Numbered from the stretch's first letter, positions 1 through 6,352 are shown. The stretch: 7,723 nt of DNA from Alphaproteobacteria bacterium (GCA_017963715.1 JAGCTK010000032.1:1-7723), one strand, 5' to 3'. Program-made: numbers and translations. The notes: generated by a model not told the origin, from the letters alone.

Positions 1-74
1 TCATTTTTTCAAATCAGGGGATTTTTTTATGTTATGCGGTAGAGTGATATTGAATATTTAAAAAAAATTTTTGT

Positions 75-103
75 TGGACAATTGAAGTTTGTTGATATAT
101 AGT
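75..103 (+). promoter_or_regulatory. Sigma70-type promoter of the asnS operon
   Basis: A -35 element TGGACA (75-80) and a -10 element TATAGT (98-103) are separated by 17 nt, the optimal spacing. Transcription would start near 109-111, giving an untranslated leader of about 45 nt before the asnS ATG at 155. The location fits because no gene is visible to the left within the window. It is predicted by eye only. Confidence 0.6.
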
Positions 104-139
104 GCGTCAGAACAATCAAAAATAAGACCAAAAAAGTAT

Positions 140-144
140 AAGGA
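140..144 (+). promoter_or_regulatory. Ribosome binding site of asnS
   Basis: AAGGA lies 10 nt before the ATG at 155. It decides the start, because an upstream in-frame TTG at 89 would lie ahead of the predicted transcription start and add 22 residues that do not belong to the AsnRS family. Confidence 0.7.
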
Positions 145-154
145 TATTTCGGTT

Positions 155-1543
155 ATGTTAAAACGTACAAAAATTGCTGATTTGTTGCAATCACAAAGCG
201 TGCAAGATAAAGTTCTGATTAAAGGCTGGGTCAAGACGCGTCGTGATGCCAAAGATTTTTCGTTTATCGAGGTGGGTGACGGCTCGAGCCTCAAAAATAT
301 GCAGGTGATTGCCTTAAATACCTTGACCAATTATGAAGATGTTAAGAAATTATCCACAGGTTCGTCGGTGGCGGTTGAAGGTGCATTGGTTGAAAGTCAG
401 GGCGGCAATCAAAAGTATGAATTGCGTGCCGATAAAATCGACATCTACAGTATTGCGCCGGATGATTATCCTTTGCAAAAAAAGAAAATGACGGACGAAT
501 ATTTGCGCACGATTGCGCATTTAAGACCGCGTACCAACAAATACGGTGCCGCTTTCAGAATCCGTTCGGAACTCTCGTATGCAATACATCAATTTTTTCA
601 TGATCGCGGTTTTAAGTATGTGCACACACCGATTATCACGGGCTCTGATTGCGAAGGTGCCGGCGAGATGTTTCAGGTGACGACGCTTGATTTGGATAAA
701 CTGCCGACCACAAAAGCGGGTAAAGTCGATTATAACGAAGATTTCTTCGGGCGCGCCGTGCATTTGACCGTGTCGGGCCAATTAAACGGCGAGATGTATG
801 CTTGCGCATTGGGTGATATCTATACGTTCGGGCCGACATTTAGAGCCGAGAACTCAAACACACCGCGTCATGCGGCCGAGTTTTGGATGATTGAACCCGA
901 AATGGCTTTTGCCGATTTGCATGACGATATGGATGTGGCCGAAGATATGGTGCGCACTTGCGTCAAGCACATTATGACACATTGTGATGAAGATTTACAA
1001 CTGTTTGAAAAGTTTGTTGATCCGACCTTAAAAGAAACGCTTGAAAATATTGCACACAACAGTTTTGCCCGCGTCAGTTATACCGAGGCCGTCAAATTGA
1101 TGCAGGATTCGGGCAAAAAGTTTGAATATAAGCCGGAATACGGCATTGATTTGCAAACCGAGCACGAGCGCTTTTTGGCCGAAGAATATTTCAAAAAACC
1201 GGTGATTGTGTATGATTATCCCAAAGAAATCAAGGCCTTTTATATGCGCCAAAACGATGACGGCAAAACGGTGGCGGCCATGGACGTGTTGGTGCCGAGA
1301 ATAGGCGAACTCATCGGTGGCTCTCAGCGTGAAGAACGTTATGATGTGTTGGTCAAGCGTATCAAAGAACTCGGCATGAACGAGGCAGAATATTCGTGGT
1401 ATTTGGATTCACGCAAATATGGCACGGTGCCGCATGCAGGCTTTGGCTTAGGCTTTGAACGCATGATGATGCTCGTCACCGGTATCTCAAATATTCGCGA
1501 TGTGTTGCCTTTCCCGAGAACACCGAAATCAGTCAATTTTTAA
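155..1543 (+). CDS. asnS: Asparagine--tRNA ligase (AsnRS)
   Basis: This cytoplasmic enzyme uses ATP to join asparagine to tRNA-Asn. The product is 462 residues, close to the usual bacterial length of about 465. An N-terminal OB-fold that binds the anticodon spans about residues 17-104 and contains GWVKTRRD (24-31). The class II catalytic core follows. Motif 2 is at 225-249 ([20 protein letters not shown], then MIEPE) and motif 3 at 427-439 ([13 protein letters not shown]). The sequence [14 protein letters not shown] (163-176) is typical of AsnRS rather than AspRS. The ATG at 155 is preceded by AAGGA at good spacing, and the stop is TAA. The gene leads a four-gene unit, with only 10 nt to the next gene. 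Many alphaproteobacteria make Asn-tRNA by transamidation instead, so a dedicated AsnRS is informative about the lineage. Assignment is secure. Confidence 0.96.
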   Translation: MLKRTKIADLLQSQSVQDKVLIKGWVKTRRDAKDFSFIEVGDGSSLKNMQVIALNTLTNYEDVKKLSTGSSVAVEGALVESQGGNQKYELRADKIDIYSIAPDDYPLQKKKMTDEYLRTIAHLRPRTNKYGAAFRIRSELSYAIHQFFHDRGFKYVHTPIITGSDCEGAGEMFQVTTLDLDKLPTTKAGKVDYNEDFFGRAVHLTVSGQLNGEMYACALGDIYTFGPTFRAENSNTPRHAAEFWMIEPEMAFADLHDDMDVAEDMVRTCVKHIMTHCDEDLQLFEKFVDPTLKETLENIAHNSFARVSYTEAVKLMQDSGKKFEYKPEYGIDLQTEHERFLAEEYFKKPVIVYDYPKEIKAFYMRQNDDGKTVAAMDVLVPRIGELIGGSQREERYDVLVKRIKELGMNEAEYSWYLDSRKYGTVPHAGFGLGFERMMMLVTGISNIRDVLPFPRTPKSVNF

Positions 1544-1545
1544 GG
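1541..1545 (+). promoter_or_regulatory. Ribosome binding site overlapping the asnS stop codon
   Basis: TAAGG overlaps the asnS TAA stop and sits 8 nt before the ATG at 1554. A second AAGGGG (1547-1552) is too close to the ATG to be the main site. The overlap suggests that translation of the small secreted protein is coupled to asnS. Confidence 0.55.
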
Positions 1546-1553
1546 CAAGGGGC

Positions 1554-2039
1554 ATGTTGAAAAAAATACTTTTTGCGATTTTGTTATGTGGTCACATTTG
1601 TTGCGCGCGGGCTGAGACGCTCAGTGAGCCGATGCCTGAAGCACAGCCCTCTGCTATTCAAATTCCGGTATGTGAAGATGCGGCCTTCAAGCAAAAGGTA
1701 ATGTCAACGGTGGAATCGTATTTTGACGAGAAGCCTATCTCATCGACAATGGATCATCGCCAAAGAATGCTGAAATTAAAGGGATTGCATGGGTTTGAAA
1801 CGCTTAAAGTATCTGCTTTTGAACCACAGCAAAATTATTTGGTTGCCAAGGCACTGGTAGAACTTAAAATCAACAAGCATTTGACGGATAAGGATATTGT
1901 GTTGTGTCGTCAAACGGGTGATGTGAAAGCGCCGGTGTATCTTGTGGCTTATCCGGAAGACAATCATTTTCGCGTGCACCTGATTAATTTAGACGATAAT
2001 GTGACGGATTATGAAAAAATCTTCTTTCTCTATCCGTGA
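1554..2039 (+). CDS. Small exported protein of unknown function
   Basis: I do not recognise this 161-residue protein. A Sec-type signal peptide is clear: a basic start (MLKK), a hydrophobic core (ILFAILLCGHICC) and an ARA site at 18-20 that fits signal peptidase I, so the mature protein of about 141 residues probably starts at ETLSEP. The cysteines near the end of the core do not form a good lipobox. The mature part begins with a Pro/Glu-rich stretch (residues 22-39), followed by a mixed alpha/beta region ending in FFLYP. It holds exactly two cysteines (40 and 118), which could form a disulfide in the periplasm. There is no transmembrane segment after the signal peptide. The frame opens upstream at 1500, but the ATG at 1554 is chosen because it has a well-placed SD and starts the signal peptide. 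It sits between asnS and rpoH, 11 nt before the chosen rpoH start. Confidence 0.85.
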   Translation: MLKKILFAILLCGHICCARAETLSEPMPEAQPSAIQIPVCEDAAFKQKVMSTVESYFDEKPISSTMDHRQRMLKLKGLHGFETLKVSAFEPQQNYLVAKALVELKINKHLTDKDIVLCRQTGDVKAPVYLVAYPEDNHFRVHLINLDDNVTDYEKIFFLYP

Positions 2040-2050
2040 GAAATCTGCCG

Positions 2051-2965
2051 ATGAGTGAAAATAAGAGCCTTGTTCTTGTCAATACCGAAAAAAACTTGCC
2101 TGTCGTCGTACAAGATGACGGACTGGCAACATATTTGGAGCAGATTAAAAAATTTCCGGTTTTAACGCCGGAGGAAGAAGCAAGGCTGATTGATGATTTT
2201 AGAAATAACGGCAATTTAGAAGCCGCGCACAAACTGATTACATCACATTTGAGATTGGCGGCCAAAATTGCGTTGACATATCGCAGATATGGTCTGCCGA
2301 TGCAAGATATGATTTCGGAAGCCAATATGGGCTTAATGCAGGCTGTCAAAAGGTTTAACCCCGACAAAAAAGTCCGGCTTGCGACCTATGCGCTGTGGTG
2401 GATTAAAGCCGCCATTCATGATTATATCTTGCGGTCGTGGTCGCTTGTGAAAATCGGTACGGTTGCCGCGCAAAAAAAACTGTTTTACAATTTGGGCCGT
2501 ATCAAAGCGCGGCTCGGTATATATGAAAATAAAGAACTTGAGCCTCAGGTTGTCAAGCAAATTGCGCACGAGTTGGTGGTGGATGAACAGGAAGTTGTCG
2601 ATATGAACAGGCGTATCAGCGGCGATAAATCGCTCAACACGCCTGTGTATCATTCATCTGATGATGATGTGACGGAACAAATCGATATGCTCTCTGATGG
2701 TCGGGAAAACATTGAAGCCAAAGTAGCGGGCCGCGAAGAAGCCTTGATGCGTCGAAAGATTTTGCTTGAATGCTTGGGGGATTTGTCCGAGCGTGAACAA
2801 TTTATTGTTAAAAACCATGTGTTGACCGAGGCCCCAATGACATTGGATGATATCGGTGAAAGGTTTCATATCAGCCGCGAACGTGTGCGGCAAATCGAAC
2901 AGCGCGCGATTGAAAAATTGACAACCGCCGTCAAGGCAAAAATACAGTCCGAGACCTTGTCTTAA
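2051..2965 (+). CDS. rpoH: RNA polymerase sigma factor RpoH (heat-shock sigma32)
   Basis: This sigma factor directs RNA polymerase to heat-shock promoters (chaperones, proteases). The product is 304 residues, typical for the alphaproteobacterial family. Region 2 runs from about 60 to 137 and includes SHLRLAAKIA (65-74), MGLMQAVKRFNP (93-104) and ALWWIKAAIHDYILRSWSLV (114-133). It is followed by the RpoH box QKKLFYNLG (141-149), the signature that separates RpoH from other group 3 sigma factors and is linked to core binding and turnover. Region 4.2 with its helix-turn-helix is at about 263-290 (ISRERVRQIEQRAIEKL). Residues 90-92 read EAN where EGN is usual. The ATG at 2051 has only a weak SD (GAGA). 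A GTG at 2036, in a GTGA overlap with the previous stop, is an in-frame alternative adding five residues. No promoter of its own is evident, and it is followed 14 nt later by prmC. Confidence 0.95.
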   Translation: MSENKSLVLVNTEKNLPVVVQDDGLATYLEQIKKFPVLTPEEEARLIDDFRNNGNLEAAHKLITSHLRLAAKIALTYRRYGLPMQDMISEANMGLMQAVKRFNPDKKVRLATYALWWIKAAIHDYILRSWSLVKIGTVAAQKKLFYNLGRIKARLGIYENKELEPQVVKQIAHELVVDEQEVVDMNRRISGDKSLNTPVYHSSDDDVTEQIDMLSDGRENIEAKVAGREEALMRRKILLECLGDLSEREQFIVKNHVLTEAPMTLDDIGERFHISRERVRQIEQRAIEKLTTAVKAKIQSETLS

Positions 2966-2970
2966 AGGAG
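2964..2970 (+). promoter_or_regulatory. Strong ribosome binding site of prmC
   Basis: AAAGGAG overlaps the last two bases of the rpoH TAA stop and lies 9 nt before the prmC ATG. It is the best SD in the operon and fixes the start at 2980. Confidence 0.75.
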
Positions 2971-2979
2971 TTTTATACG

Positions 2980-3825
2980 ATGCAACCTTCCGTTTATCAA
3001 ACAACGATTGAAATTTTGGCCGAACACGGTATCGAATCGCCAAGATTGGAAGCACGTTTGTTAATTGCCGATGCGTTGGGCATTGATGTTAATCAAATGC
3101 CTTTGACGCCGAGCGGAGACGACAACACACAAACAACTCTTGAACGCAATATTCAAAGGCGGTTGGACGGGATGCCGATTGATAAAATTTTAGGACACCG
3201 TGAGTTTTATAAATATGATTTTGTGGTCACAAAAGATGTTTTGTCACCGCGTCCCGATACCGAAATTTTGGTCGAATCGGCTTTAAAAATCATCAAAAGC
3301 AATTCCATTCGGCGCGTGCTTGATTTGGGCGTCGGCTCGGGATGTATTTTGCTCTCGCTGCTTGCCGAGGACGACGGCTTGACGGGGGTAGGCATCGATG
3401 CTTCCAAAGAGGCATTGGCCGTTGCAAAAAAGAATGCCAAAAACCTCAAAGTGACGAATCGTGTTGAATTGTTGCAAAAAAACTGGTTTGATAACGGCTT
3501 TATCGGCGTTTTTGATGGGCCTTTTGATATGATTGTGACAAACCCGCCCTATATCAAAACAGCAGATATCGAAAAACTCGATATCAGCGTTAAAAAATAT
3601 GATCCGTTGCTTGCGTTGGATGGTGGTGAAGACGGTTTCAAAGATTATCGCAAGATTGCGGAATTTGCACCGTTTTTGCTTGAAAATAGCGGATATTTGT
3701 TGCTTGAAATCGGGCGCGGGCAGGGGCGTCATGTCAAAACAATATATACCAATGCCGGCCTTAATCATATCGGAACCATCAAAGATTTGGCCGGTATCGA
3801 GCGTGTCTTGATTTTTCAGAAATGA
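2980..3825 (+). CDS. prmC: Peptide chain release factor N5-glutamine methyltransferase (PrmC/HemK)
   Basis: PrmC transfers a methyl group from SAM to the glutamine of the GGQ motif in release factors RF1 and RF2, which raises termination efficiency. The product is 281 residues, the usual length. The N-terminal helical release-factor binding domain spans about 1-85 (RLEARLLIADALG at 22-34, PIDKILGHREFY at 66-77). RPDTE (91-95) is the family linker motif. SAM motif I is VLDLGVGSGCI (113-123), GVGIDAS (136-142) is the acidic SAM-contact loop, and the catalytic NPPY is at 188-191. It is the last gene of the unit, and a hairpin terminator begins 12 nt after its TGA stop. Its usual partner prfA is not adjacent here. 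The DNA/rRNA adenine methyltransferases that also carry NPPY lack the RPDTE linker, so the assignment is firm. Confidence 0.95.
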   Translation: MQPSVYQTTIEILAEHGIESPRLEARLLIADALGIDVNQMPLTPSGDDNTQTTLERNIQRRLDGMPIDKILGHREFYKYDFVVTKDVLSPRPDTEILVESALKIIKSNSIRRVLDLGVGSGCILLSLLAEDDGLTGVGIDASKEALAVAKKNAKNLKVTNRVELLQKNWFDNGFIGVFDGPFDMIVTNPPYIKTADIEKLDISVKKYDPLLALDGGEDGFKDYRKIAEFAPFLLENSGYLLLEIGRGQGRHVKTIYTNAGLNHIGTIKDLAGIERVLIFQK

Positions 3826-3836
3826 TTTTTTGAAAA

Positions 3837-3864
3837 TAAAACGCGGATATAAACCCGCGTTTTA
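3837..3864. terminator. Bidirectional intrinsic terminator between convergent genes
   Basis: TAAAACGCGG (3837-3846) and CCGCGTTTTA (3855-3864) form a perfect 10-bp stem with an 8-nt loop. The A-tract on the left and T-tract on the right allow termination on either strand. It lies between the prmC stop (3825) and the stop of the opposing gene (3889), so it can serve both. Confidence 0.85.
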
Positions 3865-3888
3865 ATGATTTGATATAAAAGAAGTCTT

Positions 3889-4878
3889 TTACATACTGTT
3901 ACTGCGATCAGGCGTCGGTGTCTTGACCGGTGGAACAGGCTCTTGCGTTTTTGTTGGTTCAGCATTTTGAGCGGCTTCTTTTTGTTTCTTTTCTTGTTCC
4001 TGGACATAGCGCCATGACAATTCTTTCGGACGTTCATACGACAAACCGCGGTGCTTGTCCGGCAATTTAAGTTCTTGCACTTCCATAAACGCCAATCTGT
4101 CATTGACTGCCATCACTTGGCCTAAAGCAATTGTCCATTCTTCACCGATTAAGATGTGGTCTTTGGCGTGTGCACGTGCGGCCTCATCATCCTTAAATCT
4201 TTGGATAATATTGTCAGTAGCCTGTTGATATTGACGTTCAAACAATACATGGTAGATTTGTTGCCATTCTTTAGATGTCAAATCTTTAATCTTGGTGTCG
4301 GGCGAAATGGAAGACAAAGCGTGTTTTTCGTTTTCGGTCAAGCGGATACAAGTGATATTTCCTTCGCGGTTTTTAAGCGGGTTGTGAATCAATTCTTCCA
4401 AACGGGCACCAAATCTTTGATCCAAATCGTCGTGATCGCCAAGAACAACGTCGCAAGTACGTGCCAAGGTGGTCATGGCGGCAATGGCATCGGCCGCACC
4501 GGTTTTCTTGTTTAAGCTGCTTTGTTGAATCGTGCGATTGACCAAAGGCTGAATATCCAGGATATAAGATCTTCTAAAGTTGTGGAACTTAATTTCAAAT
4601 TCTGCGGCTTGCGCGGCATTTGTCTTGGTTTCCACCAGTTTTTGTGCCTCATCTTTGAGTTTTCGAACAAGAGCAATTTCATTGTCAGACAAAGGTTTGC
4701 CTTTAAGTTTGGCATAGGCTTCCATCTGTTCGGCCAAATTACGTTTGAAAGCGGCCATTTCAAGAGGCGGCAATTCTTTGCCTTCAGCGGCTTTAATCAT
4801 CTTTTCGGCTTTTGCTTTGTCAATCTTGACACCTGTCGGCACAATACCTTTTTCGGCACAGGCTAACATCCAAACCAT
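3889..4878 (-). CDS. Unknown helical protein, downstream half of a possible split gene
   Basis: I do not recognise this 329-residue protein. It looks cytoplasmic, with no signal peptide or transmembrane segment. It is rich in Lys, Glu, Gln and Ala and mostly helical: charged helices cover about 19-100 (KAKAEKMIKAAEGKELPP at 22-39, ALVRKLKDEAQKLVETK at 69-85). A more globular stretch follows at about 100-290, with IHNPLKNREGNITCIRL at 164-180 and SKEWQQIYHVLFERQYQQA at 202-220. It ends in a Gln/Glu-rich helix and a Pro/Thr-rich disordered tail (about 292-329). The nominal ATG at 4878 has no SD, and the region before it reads without interruption in the same frame back to the TAA of the upstream gene 21 nt away. 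It may therefore be the C-terminal half of a larger protein, or be translated by coupling. The reading frame is convincing, but its status as a separate gene is uncertain. Confidence 0.65.
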   Translation of the reverse strand: MVWMLACAEKGIVPTGVKIDKAKAEKMIKAAEGKELPPLEMAAFKRNLAEQMEAYAKLKGKPLSDNEIALVRKLKDEAQKLVETKTNAAQAAEFEIKFHNFRRSYILDIQPLVNRTIQQSSLNKKTGAADAIAAMTTLARTCDVVLGDHDDLDQRFGARLEELIHNPLKNREGNITCIRLTENEKHALSSISPDTKIKDLTSKEWQQIYHVLFERQYQQATDNIIQRFKDDEAARAHAKDHILIGEEWTIALGQVMAVNDRLAFMEVQELKLPDKHRGLSYERPKELSWRYVQEQEKKQKEAAQNAEPTKTQEPVPPVKTPTPDRSNSM

Positions 4879-4899
4879 TTTGTCACAGTTCGGGATATT

Positions 4900-4902
4900 T
4901 TA
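4900..4902 (-). other. In-frame TAA separating two same-frame unknown ORFs
   Basis: The codons around this stop read CTC TAA AAT ATC CCG on the - strand. The frame is open for 380 codons before and 336 codons after it, including seven sense codons (NIPNCDK) before the next ATG. A single CAA (Gln) to TAA change would account for the interruption. Confidence 0.6.
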
Positions 4903-6042
4903 GAGGTTAAGATGTGTCATGCCTGTCTTTTTGATTTCACCGATTAAATCTCCGTCCATGGCATCATCCATTTTTTTGCCGGTCGGCATCGTATAACCGA
5001 ACAATAATTTGCCGTTATCATCTTGCCCGACATACAAACGATATGAAAACAGTTGAACATGGGTGCTCGGCTTTTTGGGATCGACTTTGCCGTCTTCGAT
5101 ATATTGTTCCGGGTCTTCTTTGTCGTAAAGACTGAACATCACCATATCATGTCCGTTGATGCGCTGTTTATGTTCCCAATACGAACGTCCCACAACTTTG
5201 TGCAAATCTTTTGAAATAAAATCGCGGAAATTGTGAACGACGGTGTCAAGCGACATCGGCTTTTGTTGCGGTTTGGTCGGAGTAGCGGGTGCAGCCCTTT
5301 GAACGGTAGGCTCTTGTGCCAGCATAACCATACCCGAATCTTGATACTCTGTCCGACCGTCGTCACCTGTTTTAACAGGTTGAAGTGGCGGTGTGTTCTG
5401 AGCCTCTTGAGCCCGAGCCGCTTGATATTCTTCCAACAACTTTGTCAAATCGGCAATTTTTTGGTCGGCGTCAATCACACCGTCACGCGTGACAACACTC
5501 AAATCAAAGGTTGAAAAGCCGCAACGTTCACAAAAATCCATAATTCGCTTTAAGTTTTCGGCGTTCAGTTTTTTGAGCATATCATCTTCAAAACTGATTT
5601 GTCCGGCCATTAATTTGTTTTGTGAACCGTTATATTTGAGGGCAGAGAGTGTAAATGTGGTGCCGTCATCAAAGGTACATTCAAGCCCGAGTTGCGTCTC
5701 TTTTTGCTCAATATCCTGTTCTTCGGTGACAATATCCGGCCTCATGAAATCAATTTCTTTGAACTTGTAGGAGACATCACTGCCTTCATCATCTGCAATG
5801 CCGTGCATATGGATGCGGTGCAAAACGGGAAATTCATCCGGATATTGCGTCAATAAGTGTTGATAGGTGTGTAACTGGTTTTGTGCTTCTTCATATTTTG
5901 CTTTATCCGCCGCACTTTCGACGGTTGCTCCCAAAGCCTCGTTCTGTTTAATCATATGTTGAAGTTCTTTTTCGACATTCTCATACGAATATTCTTCAAA
6001 ATTGTGGTTGAGACACCTGGTTTGTAAATACACATTTGCCAT
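4900..6042 (-). CDS. Unknown two-domain cytoplasmic protein, upstream half of a possible split gene
   Basis: I do not recognise this 380-residue protein. The ATG at 6042 is chosen because AAGGAG lies 8 nt upstream; the frame also contains a GTG three codons earlier, which is too close to that SD. There is no signal peptide or membrane segment. An N-terminal acidic domain (about 1-210) contains a coiled-coil-like helix (22-66), a stretch with RIHMHGIADDEG (76-87) and a helix with CERCGF (171-176). A Pro/Gln/Thr linker (about 211-262) leads to a C-terminal domain (263-380) with VVHNFRDFISKDLHKVVGRS (268-287) and LFGYTMPTGKKMDDAMDGDL (347-366). It ends in THLNL and TAA, directly followed in the same frame by NIPNCDK and the next ORF. 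A protein ending here lacks whatever the second ORF supplies. It has its own promoter upstream. Confidence 0.75.
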   Translation of the reverse strand: MANVYLQTRCLNHNFEEYSYENVEKELQHMIKQNEALGATVESAADKAKYEEAQNQLHTYQHLLTQYPDEFPVLHRIHMHGIADDEGSDVSYKFKEIDFMRPDIVTEEQDIEQKETQLGLECTFDDGTTFTLSALKYNGSQNKLMAGQISFEDDMLKKLNAENLKRIMDFCERCGFSTFDLSVVTRDGVIDADQKIADLTKLLEEYQAARAQEAQNTPPLQPVKTGDDGRTEYQDSGMVMLAQEPTVQRAAPATPTKPQQKPMSLDTVVHNFRDFISKDLHKVVGRSYWEHKQRINGHDMVMFSLYDKEDPEQYIEDGKVDPKKPSTHVQLFSYRLYVGQDDNGKLLFGYTMPTGKKMDDAMDGDLIGEIKKTGMTHLNL

Positions 6043-6050
6043 AAGAAACA

Positions 6051-6056
6051 CTCCTT
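6051..6056 (-). promoter_or_regulatory. Ribosome binding site of the 380-residue unknown protein
   Basis: AAGGAG on the - strand, 8 nt before the ATG at 6042. It rules out the GTG at 6051, which overlaps it. Confidence 0.75.
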
Positions 6057-6087
6057 TTTTGCTTTATAATGCTTATTTTTAACATAT

Positions 6088-6116
6088 TTTTTAGGCACTT
6101 TCAAGTGTTTTGTCAA
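6088..6116 (-). promoter_or_regulatory. Promoter of the unknown gene pair, with palindrome in its spacer
   Basis: On the - strand a perfect -35 TTGACA (6116-6111) is followed after 17 nt by TAAAAA (6093-6088), a partial -10. The spacer holds the inverted repeat CACTTGAAAGTG (6107-6096), two 5-bp arms around a 2-bp centre. A regulator bound there would cover the promoter face. The -35 and spacing are good and the -10 is mediocre. Confidence 0.5.
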
Positions 6117-6138
6117 ATTTTTTATCAGATATGACAAT

Positions 6139-6170
6139 AAAAAAAATCGATCTGTTATCAAGATCGATTT
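6139..6170 (-). terminator. Intrinsic terminator of the tRNA-Leu gene
   Basis: On the - strand AAATCGATCT (6170-6161), a 7-nt loop and AGATCGATTT (6153-6144) form a perfect 10-bp stem. The stem runs into a T-tract formed by the A run at 6139-6146. It starts 3 nt after the encoded CCA of the tRNA, so the tRNA is its own transcription unit and the unknown pair needs its own promoter. Confidence 0.85.
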
Positions 6171-6173
6171 GTT

Positions 6174-6259
6174 TGGTAGAGGTGGGGAGACTTGAACTCC
6201 CACTCGCAAAGCGAACAAGATTTTGAGTCTAGCGCGTCTACCAGTTCCGCCACACCTCC
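6174..6259 (-). tRNA. tRNA-Leu (anticodon CAA)
   Basis: A complete 86-nt type II tRNA including an encoded CCA (6176-6174). The acceptor stem is GGAGGTG with CACCTCT (pair 1-72 is a G-U wobble), and the discriminator is A73 as leucine tRNAs require. The D stem is GCG/CGC. The anticodon loop is CTCAAAA with anticodon CAA at 6225-6223, reading UUG codons. The long variable arm has a TCGC/GCGA stem, and the T arm is GGGAG-TTCAAGT-CTCCC. The anticodon stem CTAGA/TCTTG has one U-U mismatch at 28-42. It is flanked by its own promoter and terminator. Confidence 0.95.
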
Positions 6260-6273
6260 ATAAGATATGGCGA

Positions 6274-6302
6274 TATATATACGATTAATTTTCGCACGTC
6301 AA
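6274..6302 (-). promoter_or_regulatory. Promoter of the tRNA-Leu gene
   Basis: On the - strand TTGACG (6302-6297), 17 nt, TATATA (6279-6274). Transcription would begin around 6267, only a few bases before the mature 5' end at 6259, which is normal for a tRNA gene with its own promoter. Confidence 0.65.
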
Positions 6303-6343
6303 CACTTTTTTTTATAATTTTTAGTTTATTTTTTTTTCAAATA

Positions 6344-6352
6344 TGTTATGAT
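6344..6352 (+). promoter_or_regulatory. Candidate extended -10 promoter of the TPR-methyltransferase gene
   Basis: TG at 6344-6345, one base, then TATGAT (6347-6352) make an extended -10, which does not need a good -35; none is seen upstream. Transcription would start near 6359, about 28 nt before the proposed TTG start. A perfect TATAAT also occurs at 6313-6318 but has no recognisable -35. Weak prediction. Confidence 0.35.

Noticed and set aside
1..60. Possible end or divergent start of a left-hand gene, and a weak AAATC/GATTT hairpin followed by Ts at 11-28
   Set aside because: The hairpin has only five AT-rich pairs, and the CAT at 2-4 (a - strand ATG) has no SD; too little sequence to support a feature.
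2654..3055. A 133-codon - strand frame opposite the end of rpoH and start of prmC
   Set aside because: Both opposite genes are firmly identified; this is an antisense shadow with no family features.
3283..3768. A 161-codon - strand frame inside prmC
   Set aside because: Antisense to the conserved methyltransferase motifs, no SD, and composition typical of a shadow frame.
4156..4515. A 119-codon + strand frame opposite the 329-residue unknown ORF
   Set aside because: The - strand frame is much longer, has more protein-like composition and fits the operon direction; the + strand translation is an unlikely Phe/Val-rich mix without an SD.
4900..4902. A genetic code in which TAA encodes glutamine
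   Set aside because: asnS and rpoH end at TAA at exactly the family-expected length, so TAA is a normal stop in this genome.
3826..6173. A genomic island inserted at the 3' end of tRNA-Leu, carrying the unknown gene pair
   Set aside because: No integrase is present and I see no second copy of the tRNA 3' end near the far boundary; base composition is like the neighbours.
5952..6218. An 88-codon - strand frame running through part of the tRNA-Leu gene and the start of the 380-residue gene
   Set aside because: It reads through the tRNA, the terminator and the promoter region in a frame without an SD; the overlapping tRNA and gene explain the sequence.
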